From positions 1,426,001 through 1,490,000 of the forward strand of contig NZ_CP108442.1 of NCBI RefSeq assembly GCF_041435355.1: 64,000 nucleotides of DNA. The letters are read 5' to 3'. How positions within the stretch are numbered: position 1 is the stretch's first letter; every line of letters begins with the position of its first letter. The notes below the pieces were generated by a model. That model was not told the DNA's origin and made no database searches. It was given only the letters and a program-made list of their open reading frames with translations. Shown here piece after piece: positions 53,323-62,549 of the stretch. A program made the position numbers and the translations under genes. Origin of the DNA: Streptomyces sp. NBC_01276. Its GTDB lineage: Bacteria > Actinomycetota > Actinomycetes > Streptomycetales > Streptomycetaceae.

Positions 53323-53844
53323 TCAGCGCCTGCCGGGGGCGGCGGCGTGCGGCGCCGCCGGGGCCCGCCGGTGCAGGACGAGCCGGGTGAGGAGTCCGCT
53401 GCCCAGGCCGGCCACGAGCGCGAGGGCGGCCCACCACAGCGGGTAGGGCGTGAGGCCGAGGGCCGCGTCGAGGGACCAGGCGCCGGGGCCGGCGGCGGCG
53501 AGGGCGGCGGCGGTGCCGATGAGGACGAGTGGGTACTCGTATCCGTCGTTCTGCACCCAGAGCCCGTGGCGCCGTTTCACGGTGAGCGCGACCGTCATGA
53601 CCCCGATGGCCCCGGTCGCGGCGAGCGGGGTCAGGAGGCCGACGGCGAGCAGCAGGCCCGATCCGATCTGACCGCCGCCCGCCGCCAGGGCGGTGAGGGC
53701 ACCGCCGCGGAAGCCGTCGGCGCGGAACTCCTCGCTACCGCCCTTGAGTCCCTTGCCGCCCAGGTGCGAGCTGACCTTCTGCACACCGTGCCCGGCGACG
53801 AGCAGTCCCACCAGCAGACGCAGGATCAGAATGCCGGTGTCCAC
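53323..53844 (-). CDS. DoxX-family membrane protein
   Basis: A 173-residue protein with four predicted membrane helices. LLVGLLVAGHGVQKVSSHLG is the DoxX signature helix 1, followed by GALTALAAGGGQIGSGLLLA and later helices. GTG 53844 lies 5 nt after the hydrolase stop. DoxX-like proteins are linked to membrane redox or disulfide stress in other bacteria. It shares a unit with the isochorismatase-like gene. Confidence 0.9.
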   Translation of the reverse strand: MDTGILILRLLVGLLVAGHGVQKVSSHLGGKGLKGGSEEFRADGFRGGALTALAAGGGQIGSGLLLAVGLLTPLAATGAIGVMTVALTVKRRHGLWVQNDGYEYPLVLIGTAAALAAAGPGAWSLDAALGLTPYPLWWAALALVAGLGSGLLTRLVLHRRAPAAPHAAAPGRR

Positions 53845-53849
53845 GGGGG

Positions 53850-54512
53850 TCAGCCCGCCGCGTGCGCGCCGATGACGCTCTGCGCGTACACGACACCCAG
53901 GCCGTACGCGCCCGCGTGGGCCTTGACGATCTCCATGACCGCGCCGTACGTCTCCTGGCGCGCCCAGTCGCGCTGCAGCTCCAGGAGGACCTGGACCCAG
54001 GTCACCGGGACCGCGCCGGCGGCGATCATCCGCTGCAGCGCGTGCTCGTGGGCGGCCGGGCTGACGCCCCCGGAGGCATCGGTCACGACGTACACCTCGT
54101 ACCCCTGCTCCAGCGCCGAGAGCGCGGGCAGCACCAGGCAGACCTCGGTCCACAGACCGGCCAGGACGATCTTCCTGCGCCCGGTCGCCCTGACCGCCGC
54201 CACGAGCGCCTCGTCCTCCCAGGCGTTCATGGTGGTGCGGTCGATGACCTCGTTCCCGGGGAACACCTCGGCGAGCTGCGGCAGCAGGGGCCCGGAGAAC
54301 GACTCGGCGGCGACCGTGGTCAGGACGGCCGGAACATCGAACGCCTTGGCCGCCTTGGCGAGACCCACGGTGCTGTTGATGATGGCGGCACGATCGCCGC
54401 TGCCGGTGCCGAAGAACATCTGCGGCTGGTGGTCGACGAAGAGCATGACCGCGTTGTCGGGCGTGAGAAGGTCCGCGCCGGGGGCAGCCTGCACCTGGTT
54501 GATGTCGAACAT
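53850..54512 (-). CDS. Isochorismatase-like cysteine hydrolase (YcaC-type)
   Basis: A 220-residue cysteine hydrolase of the isochorismatase fold: Asp in AVMLFVDHQPQMFF, Lys in GRRKIVLAGLWTEVCL with the catalytic Cys, giving the Asp-Lys-Cys triad. AAAGGA precedes ATG 54512. Proteins of this layout (YcaC) are often found in oxidative-stress loci in Streptomyces, and their physiological substrate is unknown. It is the first gene of a two-gene unit with DoxX. Confidence 0.92.
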   Translation of the reverse strand: MFDINQVQAAPGADLLTPDNAVMLFVDHQPQMFFGTGSGDRAAIINSTVGLAKAAKAFDVPAVLTTVAAESFSGPLLPQLAEVFPGNEVIDRTTMNAWEDEALVAAVRATGRRKIVLAGLWTEVCLVLPALSALEQGYEVYVVTDASGGVSPAAHEHALQRMIAAGAVPVTWVQVLLELQRDWARQETYGAVMEIVKAHAGAYGLGVVYAQSVIGAHAAG

Positions 54513-54764
54513 GAGGGGTCCTTTCGCAGCAATCGGAAGCGCGCCCGCCGCTTCCGCGGCCCGGCACTTCTTCACGCTACGAGCGACCCGAACGGCCGCG
54601 TTGACCTCCTGCGCCCAGGAGTTGACACGACAGCGCACACAGCCGGAGGCGAACCCGACAGGCAGGCCCCGGAAGCCATCAGCCCAGCAGCGTGCGCCGC
54701 CCGCCCGTGCTGCCGGGCCTGGGGGACTACGACAGTGCCGATCAGAGTTCCGCGGCGACGCCCG

Positions 54765-55169
54765 TCACAGCAGGTCCGAGCCCTGGCCTTCCCGCAGTAG
54801 CCACTCCCTGACCGAAGGAGAGCGGTCAAGGAGCCGGCTGACCCGCATGCCTTCTTCGCGTGAGGTCACCCTCGGCAGCGGGGTGAAGTCGCCGGGAAGC
54901 ACGTCCAGCAGACTCCTCACGCGGTCTCCCGGACGCAGCGTGATCAACAGCTCGCACCGCAGCTGACGTGGCACGTCCGGGCGGTGGGACAGGCTGTTCC
55001 ACAGGGCCGGCCACAGGTAGTGGGCACCGTCGGGAGCCGCATTCGCCCGCACCCACACCGGGTCCAGCCGCTGGTTCAGGCCGAGGTCACACGCCCGCTC
55101 CTCCAGCCCGAACAGCGAGGCCGAATCGATGACCTTCACCTCGCGGGGCAGCGGCTGATCGAAGTCCAT
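54765..55169 (-). CDS. Hypothetical protein
   Basis: A 134-residue protein from ATG 55169, beginning MDFDQPLPREVKVIDSASLF. No domain is recognised. It contains HRPDVPRQLRCELLITLRPG and LLDVLPGDFTPLPRVTSREE; composition and codon use are normal for the genome, so it is probably expressed. The binding site is weak (GGGGCG). It could be a short regulatory or adaptor protein. The 252-nt gap on its left (54513-54764) carries two TTGAC copies about 20 nt apart flanking a 6-bp hairpin, possibly a promoter for the hydrolase unit. Confidence 0.6.
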   Translation of the reverse strand: MDFDQPLPREVKVIDSASLFGLEERACDLGLNQRLDPVWVRANAAPDGAHYLWPALWNSLSHRPDVPRQLRCELLITLRPGDRVRSLLDVLPGDFTPLPRVTSREEGMRVSRLLDRSPSVREWLLREGQGSDLL

Positions 55170-55372
55170 CGCCCCATGCTGCCCGACCACACCCTTGCAC
55201 GGACCACCCGCGAGCCTCGCCCGTCTGCCCTGGCGTCGAGCGGCATGAGACGCGGCGCCCGGCCCGCCGACGGGGCGGGTGGCACAGCAGGTGATGTGCC
55301 ACCCGTTCCCGGGCAAGGGCAAGGTTCTCGGGGACGTGGTGAGGGGCCGCTCCGAGCAGCGCATCGGCCGGG

Positions 55373-55711
55373 TCAGTCGGACGGGTCGGGTGGTGTGCCC
55401 GCGGCGCGGCGGAATTCCTCGTTGAGGCGCTGGGCCTCTTCGAGCTGGTCCTCGAGGATGACGATGCGGCAGGCGGCCTCGACCTGCATGCCCTGGTCGA
55501 CGAGTTCCCGGGCTCGGGCGGCGATGCGCAGCTGGTAGCGGGAGTAGCGGCGGTGGCCGCCCTCCGAGCGGAGCGGGGTGATCAGGCGGGCCTCGCCGAT
55601 GGCACGGAGGAAGCCGGGGGTGGCGCCGAGCAGCTCGGCGGCCCTGCCCATCGTGTAGGCGGGGTAGTCATCGTCGTCCAGCCGGCCGCCGAGCGAGTCG
55701 TCCTCTGTCAT
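55373..55711 (-). CDS. MerR-like transcriptional regulator
   Basis: A 112-residue single-domain MerR-like protein: YTMGRAAELLGATPGFLRAI, then EGGHRRYSRYQLRIAARARE, then a dimerisation helix (VILEDQLEEAQRLNEEFRRA). No effector domain follows, as in short MerR proteins such as HspR and BldC relatives. AAGAGG precedes ATG 55711. A MerR gene next to the cold-shock/helicase cluster suggests it may regulate it, but the order is common and no operator is identified. Confidence 0.85.
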   Translation of the reverse strand: MTEDDSLGGRLDDDDYPAYTMGRAAELLGATPGFLRAIGEARLITPLRSEGGHRRYSRYQLRIAARARELVDQGMQVEAACRIVILEDQLEEAQRLNEEFRRAAGTPPDPSD

Positions 55712-55851
55712 CTGCACCTCTTCTTGGGAGCGCGTCGAGGGGCCCTGGTGCCGTACGGCGCCAGGGCCCCGGGGGAAATTCAACACCATCTGTCGGCCAT
55801 GGTGTGTTTTCCCCCGGGCAGGTGCCCGCGCTCGCGGACGCCGCGCACGGC

Positions 55852-55888
55852 GAAGGCCCCGACCGGCGGGGTGCCGGTCGGGGCCTTC
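55852..55888 (-). terminator. Terminator of the SCO5918-like gene
   Basis: A perfect 16-bp stem (GAAGGCCCCGACCGGC and its complement) with a 5-nt loop, 17 nt after the stop at 55905. It separates the helicase unit from the MerR gene. Confidence 0.88.
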
Positions 55889-55904
55889 CGTGTCGTGCCG
55901 CCGC

Positions 55905-56210
55905 TCAGACGGAGACGGGGCCGCCGAGCATCGCGGACGCCTGCCGGAGCGGGCTCAGGGCCGCGCCGGGAGCCGCGGGCAGGCCGCGGACGGTGAAGCC
56001 GAGCTGGGTCATGGCCCGGATGACCTCGCCGGCGCTGAAGTCGCGGCGGTCCTGGCGGGTGATGACCTGTCCCACCTGCATGACGGGGTAGACGCGACGG
56101 CCGATGACCACCGATTCGCCCACGACGGTTTCGGGCTTGACCCCCTTCATCGATTCCAGCACTCCGGCCTTGGTGAGGTCGAACGGGAACCGGGCGATGA
56201 CACAGCGCAT
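55905..56210 (-). CDS. SCO5918-family conserved protein
   Basis: A 101-residue protein beginning MRCVIARFPFDLTKAGVLES, with VIGRRVYPVMQVGQVITRQD. I recall this as the SCO5918 family, conserved in Streptomyces next to a DEAD-box helicase and a cold-shock protein, exactly as here. Its start lies 47 nt downstream of the helicase stop, so it is co-transcribed. Biochemical function is unknown; RNA-related work is a fair guess from the company it keeps. Confidence 0.85.
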   Translation of the reverse strand: MRCVIARFPFDLTKAGVLESMKGVKPETVVGESVVIGRRVYPVMQVGQVITRQDRRDFSAGEVIRAMTQLGFTVRGLPAAPGAALSPLRQASAMLGGPVSV

Positions 56211-56257
56211 GATGCCTCACTTACGGAGAGAAGGGGGGAAGGGGGGAAGGGGTCTCG

Positions 56258-57778
56258 CTAGGCGGCGGCGTCGGACCTGGCCTGGGGCCGGCCGCTACGC
56301 CGCGCGGCCTGCGAGGGGCCGCCGCGCCGGCCGCGCGAGGCGGCGCTGCGCTTGGGGCGCTCGCTCACCGGCGCGGTGATGACGACGGGGATGCCGGACG
56401 GGGTCCGGGCGCCGGTGATGCGCTGCAACTCGGCCTCACCGGAGCGGACCTGGGTGACCTGCGGGTTGATGCCGGCGGTGGCCATCAGGCGGGTCATGTC
56501 GCGTCGCTGGTTGGGGGTGACGAGGGTGACGACGCTGCCGGACTCGCCCGCGCGGGCGGTGCGTCCGCCGCGGTGGAGGTAGTCCTTGTGGTCGGTGGGC
56601 GGGTCCACGTTGACCACGAGGTCCAGGTTGTCGACGTGGATGCCGCGGGCGGCGACGTTGGTGGCCACCAGCACGGTCACGTGCCCGGTCTTGAACTGGG
56701 CCAGGGTGCGGGTGCGCTGGGGCTGGGACTTGCCGCCGTGCAGGGCCGCGGCCCGTACGCCGCTGTTGAGGAGGTCCAGGGTCAACCGGTCGACGGCGTG
56801 CTTGGTGTCCAGGAACATGATCACGCGGCCGTCGCGGGCGGCGATCTCCGTGGTCGTGGCGTGCTTGTCGGCGCCCTGCACGTGCAGCACGTGGTGTTCC
56901 ATCGTGGTCACCGCGCCGGCCGAGGGGTCGACGGAGTGGACGACGGGGTCGTTCAGGTAGCGGCGCACGAGCAGGTCGACGTTGCGGTCGAGGGTCGCGG
57001 AGAACAGCATCCGCTGGCCGCCCGTGCGCACCTGGTCGAGCAGCGCGGTGACCTGCGGCATGAAGCCCATGTCGGCCATCTGGTCGGCCTCGTCGAGCAC
57101 GGTGATGTCGACCTGGTCGAGCCGGCAGTCGCCACGCTCGATGAGGTCCGCGAGGCGTCCGGGGGTCGCGACGACCACCTCGGCACCACCGCGGAGCGCG
57201 CCGGCCTGCTTTCCGATCGACATGCCTCCGACGACCGTGGCCAGCCGCAGCTTCACGGAGCGGGCATAGGGGGTGAGGGCGTCCGTGACCTGCTGGGCGA
57301 GCTCGCGGGTGGGGACGAGTACCAGGGCCAGCGGCTGACGGGGCTCCGCCCGCCGTCCGGCGGTACGGGCGAGCAGCGCGAGGCCGAAGGCGAGGGTCTT
57401 GCCGGAGCCGGTGCGCCCGCGGCCGAGCACGTCGCGGCCCGCGAGGGTGTTCGGCAGGGTCGCGGCCTGGATCGGGAACGGGACGCTCACGCCCTCCGCG
57501 CCGAGCGCGGCGAGCAGCGGGGCGGGCATGTCGAGCTCGGCGAACGCCTCTACGGCGGGCAGCGCGGGGGTGATCGTCCGGGGGAGGGCGAACTCGCCCT
57601 GTACGGCGGCGGCGGGCCGGCGGCCGTAGCCGCCGGAGCGGCCCTGTCCTCCCGAGCGGGCCTGGCCGCCGGAGCGGGACTGACCGCCGGAACGGCTGGG
57701 GGCCGCCGAGCCGAACCGGCTCCCGCCCGTGCGGGAGGAGGAGGCGGCGGAGCGGTTGTTCGTGCGTGTGCGGTTCAT
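56258..57778 (-). CDS. DEAD-box RNA helicase
   Basis: A 506-residue helicase. The N-terminal 55 residues are low-complexity Ser/Gly/Arg (SRSGGQSRSGG repeats), typical of RNA-binding or condensate-forming tails. The core has GRGRTGSGKTLAF (motif I), VATPGRLADL (Ib), VLDEADQMADMGF (II, DEAD), MLFSATLDR (III), and RGGRTARAGESG (VI). ATG 57778 follows GAGGAAGG. It should unwind RNA structures that are stable in the cold or during stress, in line with the cold-shock gene upstream. Confidence 0.96.
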   Translation of the reverse strand: MNRTRTNNRSAASSSRTGGSRFGSAAPSRSGGQSRSGGQARSGGQGRSGGYGRRPAAAVQGEFALPRTITPALPAVEAFAELDMPAPLLAALGAEGVSVPFPIQAATLPNTLAGRDVLGRGRTGSGKTLAFGLALLARTAGRRAEPRQPLALVLVPTRELAQQVTDALTPYARSVKLRLATVVGGMSIGKQAGALRGGAEVVVATPGRLADLIERGDCRLDQVDITVLDEADQMADMGFMPQVTALLDQVRTGGQRMLFSATLDRNVDLLVRRYLNDPVVHSVDPSAGAVTTMEHHVLHVQGADKHATTTEIAARDGRVIMFLDTKHAVDRLTLDLLNSGVRAAALHGGKSQPQRTRTLAQFKTGHVTVLVATNVAARGIHVDNLDLVVNVDPPTDHKDYLHRGGRTARAGESGSVVTLVTPNQRRDMTRLMATAGINPQVTQVRSGEAELQRITGARTPSGIPVVITAPVSERPKRSAASRGRRGGPSQAARRSGRPQARSDAAA

Positions 57779-57992
57779 GCGGAACCTTCCTCGAATGCGG
57801 CGCATATCAAGGAATTCCCGCAGCGGCGAGCGCACGGAGAATTGCGAGAATGGGCCGGATGGGGTGTGAAAGCGTTTCTGGCCGGCGAAGTTCCGTGCGG
57901 GCTCAGGCGCTGGAAACGGGCGAGGATCCTCGTGCGGAGGGCCGCGGAATCCTCGGATCGTCCCGCAGGTGAACTCACTGCGGGGAAAACGC

Positions 57993-58034
57993 ACAGCTGG
58001 GGCCCGCACCCCGAGGGATGCGGGCCCCAGCTGT
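57993..58034 (-). terminator. Terminator of the cold-shock gene
   Basis: A perfect 16-bp stem (ACAGCTGGGGCCCGCA and its complement) with a 10-nt loop, starting 17 nt beyond the cold-shock stop. Readthrough would feed the helicase. Confidence 0.9.
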
Positions 58035-58050
58035 GAAGTACGCGTCAGCG

Positions 58051-58254
58051 TCAGGCGGGAACGATGTTCTCGGCCGTCGGGCCCTTCTGGCCCTGCGCGA
58101 TGTCGAAGCTGACCTTCTGGCCTTCCTGCAGCTCGCGGAAGCCCTGGGTGGCGATGTTCGAGTAGTGGGCGAACACGTCAGCGCCGCCACCGTCCTGCTC
58201 GATGAAGCCGAAACCCTTTTCCGCGTTGAACCACTTCACGGTACCAGTAGCCAT
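58051..58254 (-). CDS. Cold-shock (CspA-family) protein
   Basis: A 67-residue single cold-shock domain. It carries RNP1-like [11 protein letters not shown] and RNP2-like DVFAHYSNI, and starts [13 protein letters not shown]. It binds single-stranded RNA or DNA and melts structure. AAAGGAGA gives a textbook binding site before ATG 58254. The F-F-H surface residues are complete. It has a long AT-richer leader (below), as is usual for csp genes. Confidence 0.97.
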   Translation of the reverse strand: MATGTVKWFNAEKGFGFIEQDGGGADVFAHYSNIATQGFRELQEGQKVSFDIAQGQKGPTAENIVPA

Positions 58255-58602
58255 GTCAAATCTCCTTTGGGGCAGTACAACGTGATCCGCAACGTGCGGA
58301 CCACGTGTCGCCGCGATGATTGCCCCGCCGGACCAAAAGACCGGAAATACACAAGCCCCCGCAGCAGACACGAAGTCCGGTCCGAGTGCTTGAAATTTTG
58401 GGAACCACAACTGCAACTGAGATCGACAGTAGCACGGCACGGTGACCCGCGCCGTAAATATCGGCACTCTCATTGCAGCGGTGAAAAACCCTCAGCGCGC
58501 GGTCCGTCAAATTCTCATATGGCGAGCACAGGTATTCACCCGCCCGGGGCTCAGCGTTTCCTCCTCCGCCGGGCTGGTGCCCTTACCGGCACCGGGCCAC
58601 GC
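58255..58602 (-). promoter_or_regulatory. Cold-shock promoter and 5' leader region
   Basis: A 348-nt non-coding stretch, noticeably less GC-rich than its surroundings, with runs such as tgaaattttggg, gtaaatatcgg and tcaaattctcatatgg. A long leader is common for csp genes and can act as a thermosensor. I cannot define the exact -10/-35. Confidence 0.6.
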
Positions 58603-59610
58603 TCATGAACACGGACATCGAGGCGCCTCCGCACGGGATCGGCGTACGGCGAACAGGGCGCCCGCGCCCGCAGCCAGCAACACGCCCGCGCCGCCGAACA
58701 GCCAGGGGGCCGGATCGGCTCCGGTATCGGGGAGCACGCCCCGCGGTGTGGACCCCGTGGCGCCCGCCGCGGTCCCGTCGGCCGACGGCACGCCGGCGAC
58801 GGCGGCGGCGGCCGTACCAGCGGTACCCGATGCGGCGGACGGGCCCGGCTCCGGCTCCGTGTCCGTGTCCGGGCCCGGGTCCGTGTCCTTCCCGGTCCCT
58901 CCAGCGGTACCGCCCTCGGTCCCGCCCCCGCCCCCGCCCCCGCCCCCGCCCCCAGTGATGCGGAACGACGCCAAGACGTCGTTCTGCCCTGCATCCGGCG
59001 TGCACCTGGCGTCGATCTCGCCCGGATGGACGACGTCGCCGCTCACGTCCTTCAGCGCGAGATGCGCGACGAGGTCGCCGACGGTGATCCGCGCGCTGCC
59101 CGCACGCCGGAAGGTCAGCGCCGGTGCGGATCCGGACGCCTCGATGTGGAAGGACCCGGACGCCGGGATCCCGGCCTTCGCACCGACCGGTACCTTCACC
59201 CGGACGTCCCCCTCCGGGGCCGCCACGCGCGCCTGAGCCTCCACCGTGCCCTCGATGGTCTTCGCACCGATCCCGCCCAGCATTTTCGCTGCGTCCGCGG
59301 GGACCAGCACCGCCGCGTCGACGGGGAAGGCCGGGGTGGCCCTTCCCACCTCGGCCGACTCGGGGACGTCCGCGTCGATCCGCACCCTGACAGGCAGATT
59401 CCCGATCAACCCGGTCGAGCACGTGTACCGCAGGGTGAGTGACACCGGAGCCGCGGCAGCGGGTCCGGCTCCCGGGAGTCCCAGCACCCCGCCCGCGACC
59501 GCCGCGACCAACGCCGTGCGCAGCGGGCCGCGTGAGAACGGAGTGCTCCGGACGGCAGGGACCGGCCGCCGCCGTTCCAGCGGGTTCTGGGTGCGCTTGC
59601 CAGTGCTCAT
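58603..59610 (-). CDS. LPxTG-type cell-wall-anchored protein (DUF6801-like)
   Basis: A 335-residue surface protein. A signal with hydrophobic ALVAAVAGGVLGLPGAGPAA is followed by a domain I recall as DUF6801 (PVSLTLRYTCSTGLIGNLPV), then Gly-run and acidic/Pro linker, LPDTG near residue 292, a hydrophobic helix and a basic end RRSR. LPDTG fits sortase anchoring, although many Streptomyces sortases prefer LAxTG. ATG 59610 follows GGGGG. It starts 11 nt after the trypsin-NACHT stop, so the two are probably co-transcribed. Confidence 0.85.
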   Translation of the reverse strand: MSTGKRTQNPLERRRPVPAVRSTPFSRGPLRTALVAAVAGGVLGLPGAGPAAAAPVSLTLRYTCSTGLIGNLPVRVRIDADVPESAEVGRATPAFPVDAAVLVPADAAKMLGGIGAKTIEGTVEAQARVAAPEGDVRVKVPVGAKAGIPASGSFHIEASGSAPALTFRRAGSARITVGDLVAHLALKDVSGDVVHPGEIDARCTPDAGQNDVLASFRITGGGGGGGGGGGTEGGTAGGTGKDTDPGPDTDTEPEPGPSAASGTAGTAAAAVAGVPSADGTAAGATGSTPRGVLPDTGADPAPWLFGGAGVLLAAGAGALFAVRRSRAEAPRCPCS

Positions 59611-59621
59611 GCCGACCCCCA

Positions 59622-62549
59622 TCAGGGTGTTTCGATCTCTCGGAGACATACGTGGTGCGGTGATGTGCCGGCCACGGCCGGCACAGGGCAAGCCGCCGCC
59701 TTCGGGTCCGCTTCGCCCGCGGTACACGACGCGGCGGTGGTCGGCGCGCCGCTGCCGTCGCGGCCCGCACGATGGACCCGGGTCAGGTGGTCTTGGAGTT
59801 GTGCGTGACGGAACTGATAGACGGCGCCCGCCTGGCGCAGCACGTCCCGCTCGCACGCGTCGTCGAGGAAAGCGACCAACCGCCAGGGCAGTTGCCCCGT
59901 GAGCGGCAGCCAGATGCGCGCGAGGGCCACCCACTGACCCCAGGCGGTGAAAGCGAGTCCGTACGCGAGTCCGCCCGCGAAGGCGGCTTCGATCCCGAAC
60001 GCCAGCCCCAGCAGAAGTCCCCACACGGGCCCTCCCGTGAATGCGTTGGCGCATCCGGCGCCCGTCCCGAACACGAAGGCCCACACCAGCAGATGGACGA
60101 CCACGTTCCTGCGGTCCTGTGCGAGCAGCTCCGAGGAACTGACGCCGGATCCGATGTCGACGGGTACTTCCAGCCAGGCCATGAGCCCGAATACCGACCC
60201 GACCCCGAGCCCGAGCCCCGGTACGAACACGAGGGCCCCCGCGAGTCCGCCGTCCAGGCCGTCACCGAGTCCCAGGGACTCGACCACGACCCTGTCCAGG
60301 AACAGGAGCACCAGCGCTGCCAGGACCCCGCACACGAGCCCCAGCCCGAACCTGGGGAGGACCCCCGTACGCCCGCGCCCGGTCCTGCCGAAGACCTGTA
60401 CGCGTACGCGCGACGGCTCTGCCCCGCCCCGCGTCACGAATCCGTACACGAGCCCGAAGAACAGCCCGTTCACGAGCGCGTGCAGGAACCCGACCACGAG
60501 CCCCCGTACGAGCGCGAACCTGAGCCCGAACGATGTCGCCACCAGATCCGCGGGAACGTTCCCGACGGCGGTCGTCACCCCGAGGGCCAGTGCGGCCAGG
60601 AATCCGATCACGAGCATCCGCGAGGATCGGCTCATCGTGGTGCCCAGTTGCCACCAGGCGAGGTCACGTGCCGGGGCGCCCGTGGCCGCCCTGCCGAGTC
60701 GGTCCAGGTGCGCGGCGAGGTGGCCGAGCCACTGCTGCGCGCGGTCGGGGTTCCAGTCCGGCCGCCGCCGCCGACGGCCGCCGCCGCTGCCGGTGTCGGC
60801 CGGCGAGGGCTCGTAGGCGGCCGGGGTGAACGCTGCCAGGAGATGTCCCCGCAGGGCTTCCGGGGAGGCGAAGGTGGCGGTGTCCAGGAGCCGTACGGGG
60901 TCGCACCCTGGGGTGTCGCCGTAGACGGTGCGGGCGATGGCGACCATCAGCGGGGTGGTGAGCACTCTGGCGACGTTCTCCGCACCCGGGCCGCGCCGCT
61001 CCCTGCGCAGCTCGTCCAGAACGGGTTCCCACACGGTGCCGCCCGTACCGCCGCCCGTCCCCGGGCGGCTGGTGAGGGGCAGGTAGAGGGCGACGTCGGC
61101 CAGGGCCAGCTCGTCCAGCTCGACCACGGCGGCCTTCGGGAGGGGACGGGTCGTCTCCACTGCCTCGGCGTACTCCCGGGGACGGCTGGTGAGGAGCAGC
61201 GCGGTGGTGGTGCGGTCGAGCTCTTTCATCGCCGCACGCCGCAGGCCGCCCGCGATCTCGTCGAACCCGTCCATGACCGGCAGGATCCAGCCGCTGTCGA
61301 CCAGGGCGCCCGCCAGGTTCCCTCCGTGTGCGGCGGGAACGGCGAGGCCGTGGTCCCGTACCAGCTGGTGGCACATCCAGTCGCGCAGGGAGACGGTGGT
61401 CGGGTCCCATGACCCCAAGCTGAAGATCACCGGTACGGGCTCGTCGGGCGTACGGGCGGCCAGCCGGTCGAGGACGAAGCGCACGGTCGTGATCGTCTTG
61501 CCCGCCCCGGCCGCACCGAGCACCACCAGCCGGCGGGACGGAACGGACCGGTAGACGTCCACGATCCGGTCGATGCGGCCGGCCAGTGCGAGCGGCGCCG
61601 GATCGGCCCCGGGCGGAGCGTCGCAGATCTTGGCCCAGTGATCGACCAGACGCGCGTCGGCGTTCCGGAAGCCCACGGGCAGCGGGAACGGGTCGTGCAC
61701 GCGCCGCCGCCGCTCCTCCTTGCTCCATTGCCCGGCCACCCTGGAGGCGAGCAGCCCGGCCGCCTCCCGCAGCTCCGGCGCCGCGGGCAGCGGCGCCGCC
61801 CGGGGAAGCGCTTCGAGTTGGCCGGGATGCGCCGGCAGAGCGGTCAGCGAGCTCAGTTCGCCGATCTCCCGCGGACTCATCCGTCGATACCAGCGGTCCA
61901 CCGGGCTCGCCGCGAGCGTGCTGAGCCCGTCGGAGCGGTAGTGCCTGGTGATGACGCCGATCACGTACCCGCCGCTCCACACCGGGGCCCCCGACATGCC
62001 CTCCCAAGGGGAACGGCCCCGCTCGGGGTCGTACTCCGGGGAAGACTTCAGGGTGATCTCCAAACTGCCCTCGCGCCGGTTCGACAACGGGGTGGTCTCA
62101 CCGCGCGCGTGGTGGGAATCCCGGTACGACGCGGGCCCGCCGCCATCCGGCGACGCGGGCCCGGAGCGCAGTCTGAACCTCGGGAATCCCAGCGCTTCGC
62201 ACTCCACCGGCTTCGCGACACGGGCGAACCGCACCGCCGCAACCGCGGCGGCGGCCGGGCCGTCCGGGCCGGAGCCGTCCGCGAGGGCGATCAGCGCGAC
62301 GTCCGCGTCGGAGTTCACCCAGACCGGCGCGCCCGGCACCTCCCGCGTACCGCCGTCCTCGGTGAGGAAGCGCACCTGCACCGTCGTCGCGCCGTCCACC
62401 ACGTGCGCGGCCGTGAGCACCGTGTTCGCGGCCACCAGGTAGCCCGACCCCCGCCCGCCGGCGCCCGTGCCGTGCGTGGTGAGGACCTGGACGGCCCGCC
62501 TCCGGTCGAGTCCGTCCGGCTCCGTCGCCCCGCCCACGAAGGCCCTCAC
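59622..62549 (-). CDS. Trypsin-like protease / NACHT-type NTPase with membrane domain
   Basis: A 975-residue protein: a chymotrypsin-fold protease with His49 (LTAAHVV), Asp83 (SDADVAL) and Ser186 (GMSGAPVW); a NACHT-like P-loop LGAAGAGKT near residue 346 with a Walker B-like ILPVMDGFDEIAGG and sensor-like LLLTSRPREY; then about six hydrophobic helices between roughly residues 640 and 860. GTG 62549 overlaps the Trypco2 stop (GTGA). Protease plus NTPase plus membrane anchor suggests a signal-activated surface or pore-linked sensor. The triad is complete, so it should be active when released. Confidence 0.88.
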   Translation of the reverse strand: MRAFVGGATEPDGLDRRRAVQVLTTHGTGAGGRGSGYLVAANTVLTAAHVVDGATTVQVRFLTEDGGTREVPGAPVWVNSDADVALIALADGSGPDGPAAAAVAAVRFARVAKPVECEALGFPRFRLRSGPASPDGGGPASYRDSHHARGETTPLSNRREGSLEITLKSSPEYDPERGRSPWEGMSGAPVWSGGYVIGVITRHYRSDGLSTLAASPVDRWYRRMSPREIGELSSLTALPAHPGQLEALPRAAPLPAAPELREAAGLLASRVAGQWSKEERRRRVHDPFPLPVGFRNADARLVDHWAKICDAPPGADPAPLALAGRIDRIVDVYRSVPSRRLVVLGAAGAGKTITTVRFVLDRLAARTPDEPVPVIFSLGSWDPTTVSLRDWMCHQLVRDHGLAVPAAHGGNLAGALVDSGWILPVMDGFDEIAGGLRRAAMKELDRTTTALLLTSRPREYAEAVETTRPLPKAAVVELDELALADVALYLPLTSRPGTGGGTGGTVWEPVLDELRRERRGPGAENVARVLTTPLMVAIARTVYGDTPGCDPVRLLDTATFASPEALRGHLLAAFTPAAYEPSPADTGSGGGRRRRRPDWNPDRAQQWLGHLAAHLDRLGRAATGAPARDLAWWQLGTTMSRSSRMLVIGFLAALALGVTTAVGNVPADLVATSFGLRFALVRGLVVGFLHALVNGLFFGLVYGFVTRGGAEPSRVRVQVFGRTGRGRTGVLPRFGLGLVCGVLAALVLLFLDRVVVESLGLGDGLDGGLAGALVFVPGLGLGVGSVFGLMAWLEVPVDIGSGVSSSELLAQDRRNVVVHLLVWAFVFGTGAGCANAFTGGPVWGLLLGLAFGIEAAFAGGLAYGLAFTAWGQWVALARIWLPLTGQLPWRLVAFLDDACERDVLRQAGAVYQFRHAQLQDHLTRVHRAGRDGSGAPTTAASCTAGEADPKAAACPVPAVAGTSPHHVCLREIETP

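Noticed and set aside
54601..54627. Two TTGAC copies around a CTCCTG/CAGGAG hairpin, as an operator
   Set aside because: The larger symmetry fails because the TTGAC copies are direct, not inverted; kept only as a remark in the neighbouring gene.
58922..58955. Run of ccccg units as a regulatory repeat
   Set aside because: It lies inside the LPxTG-type gene and simply encodes its poly-Gly linker.
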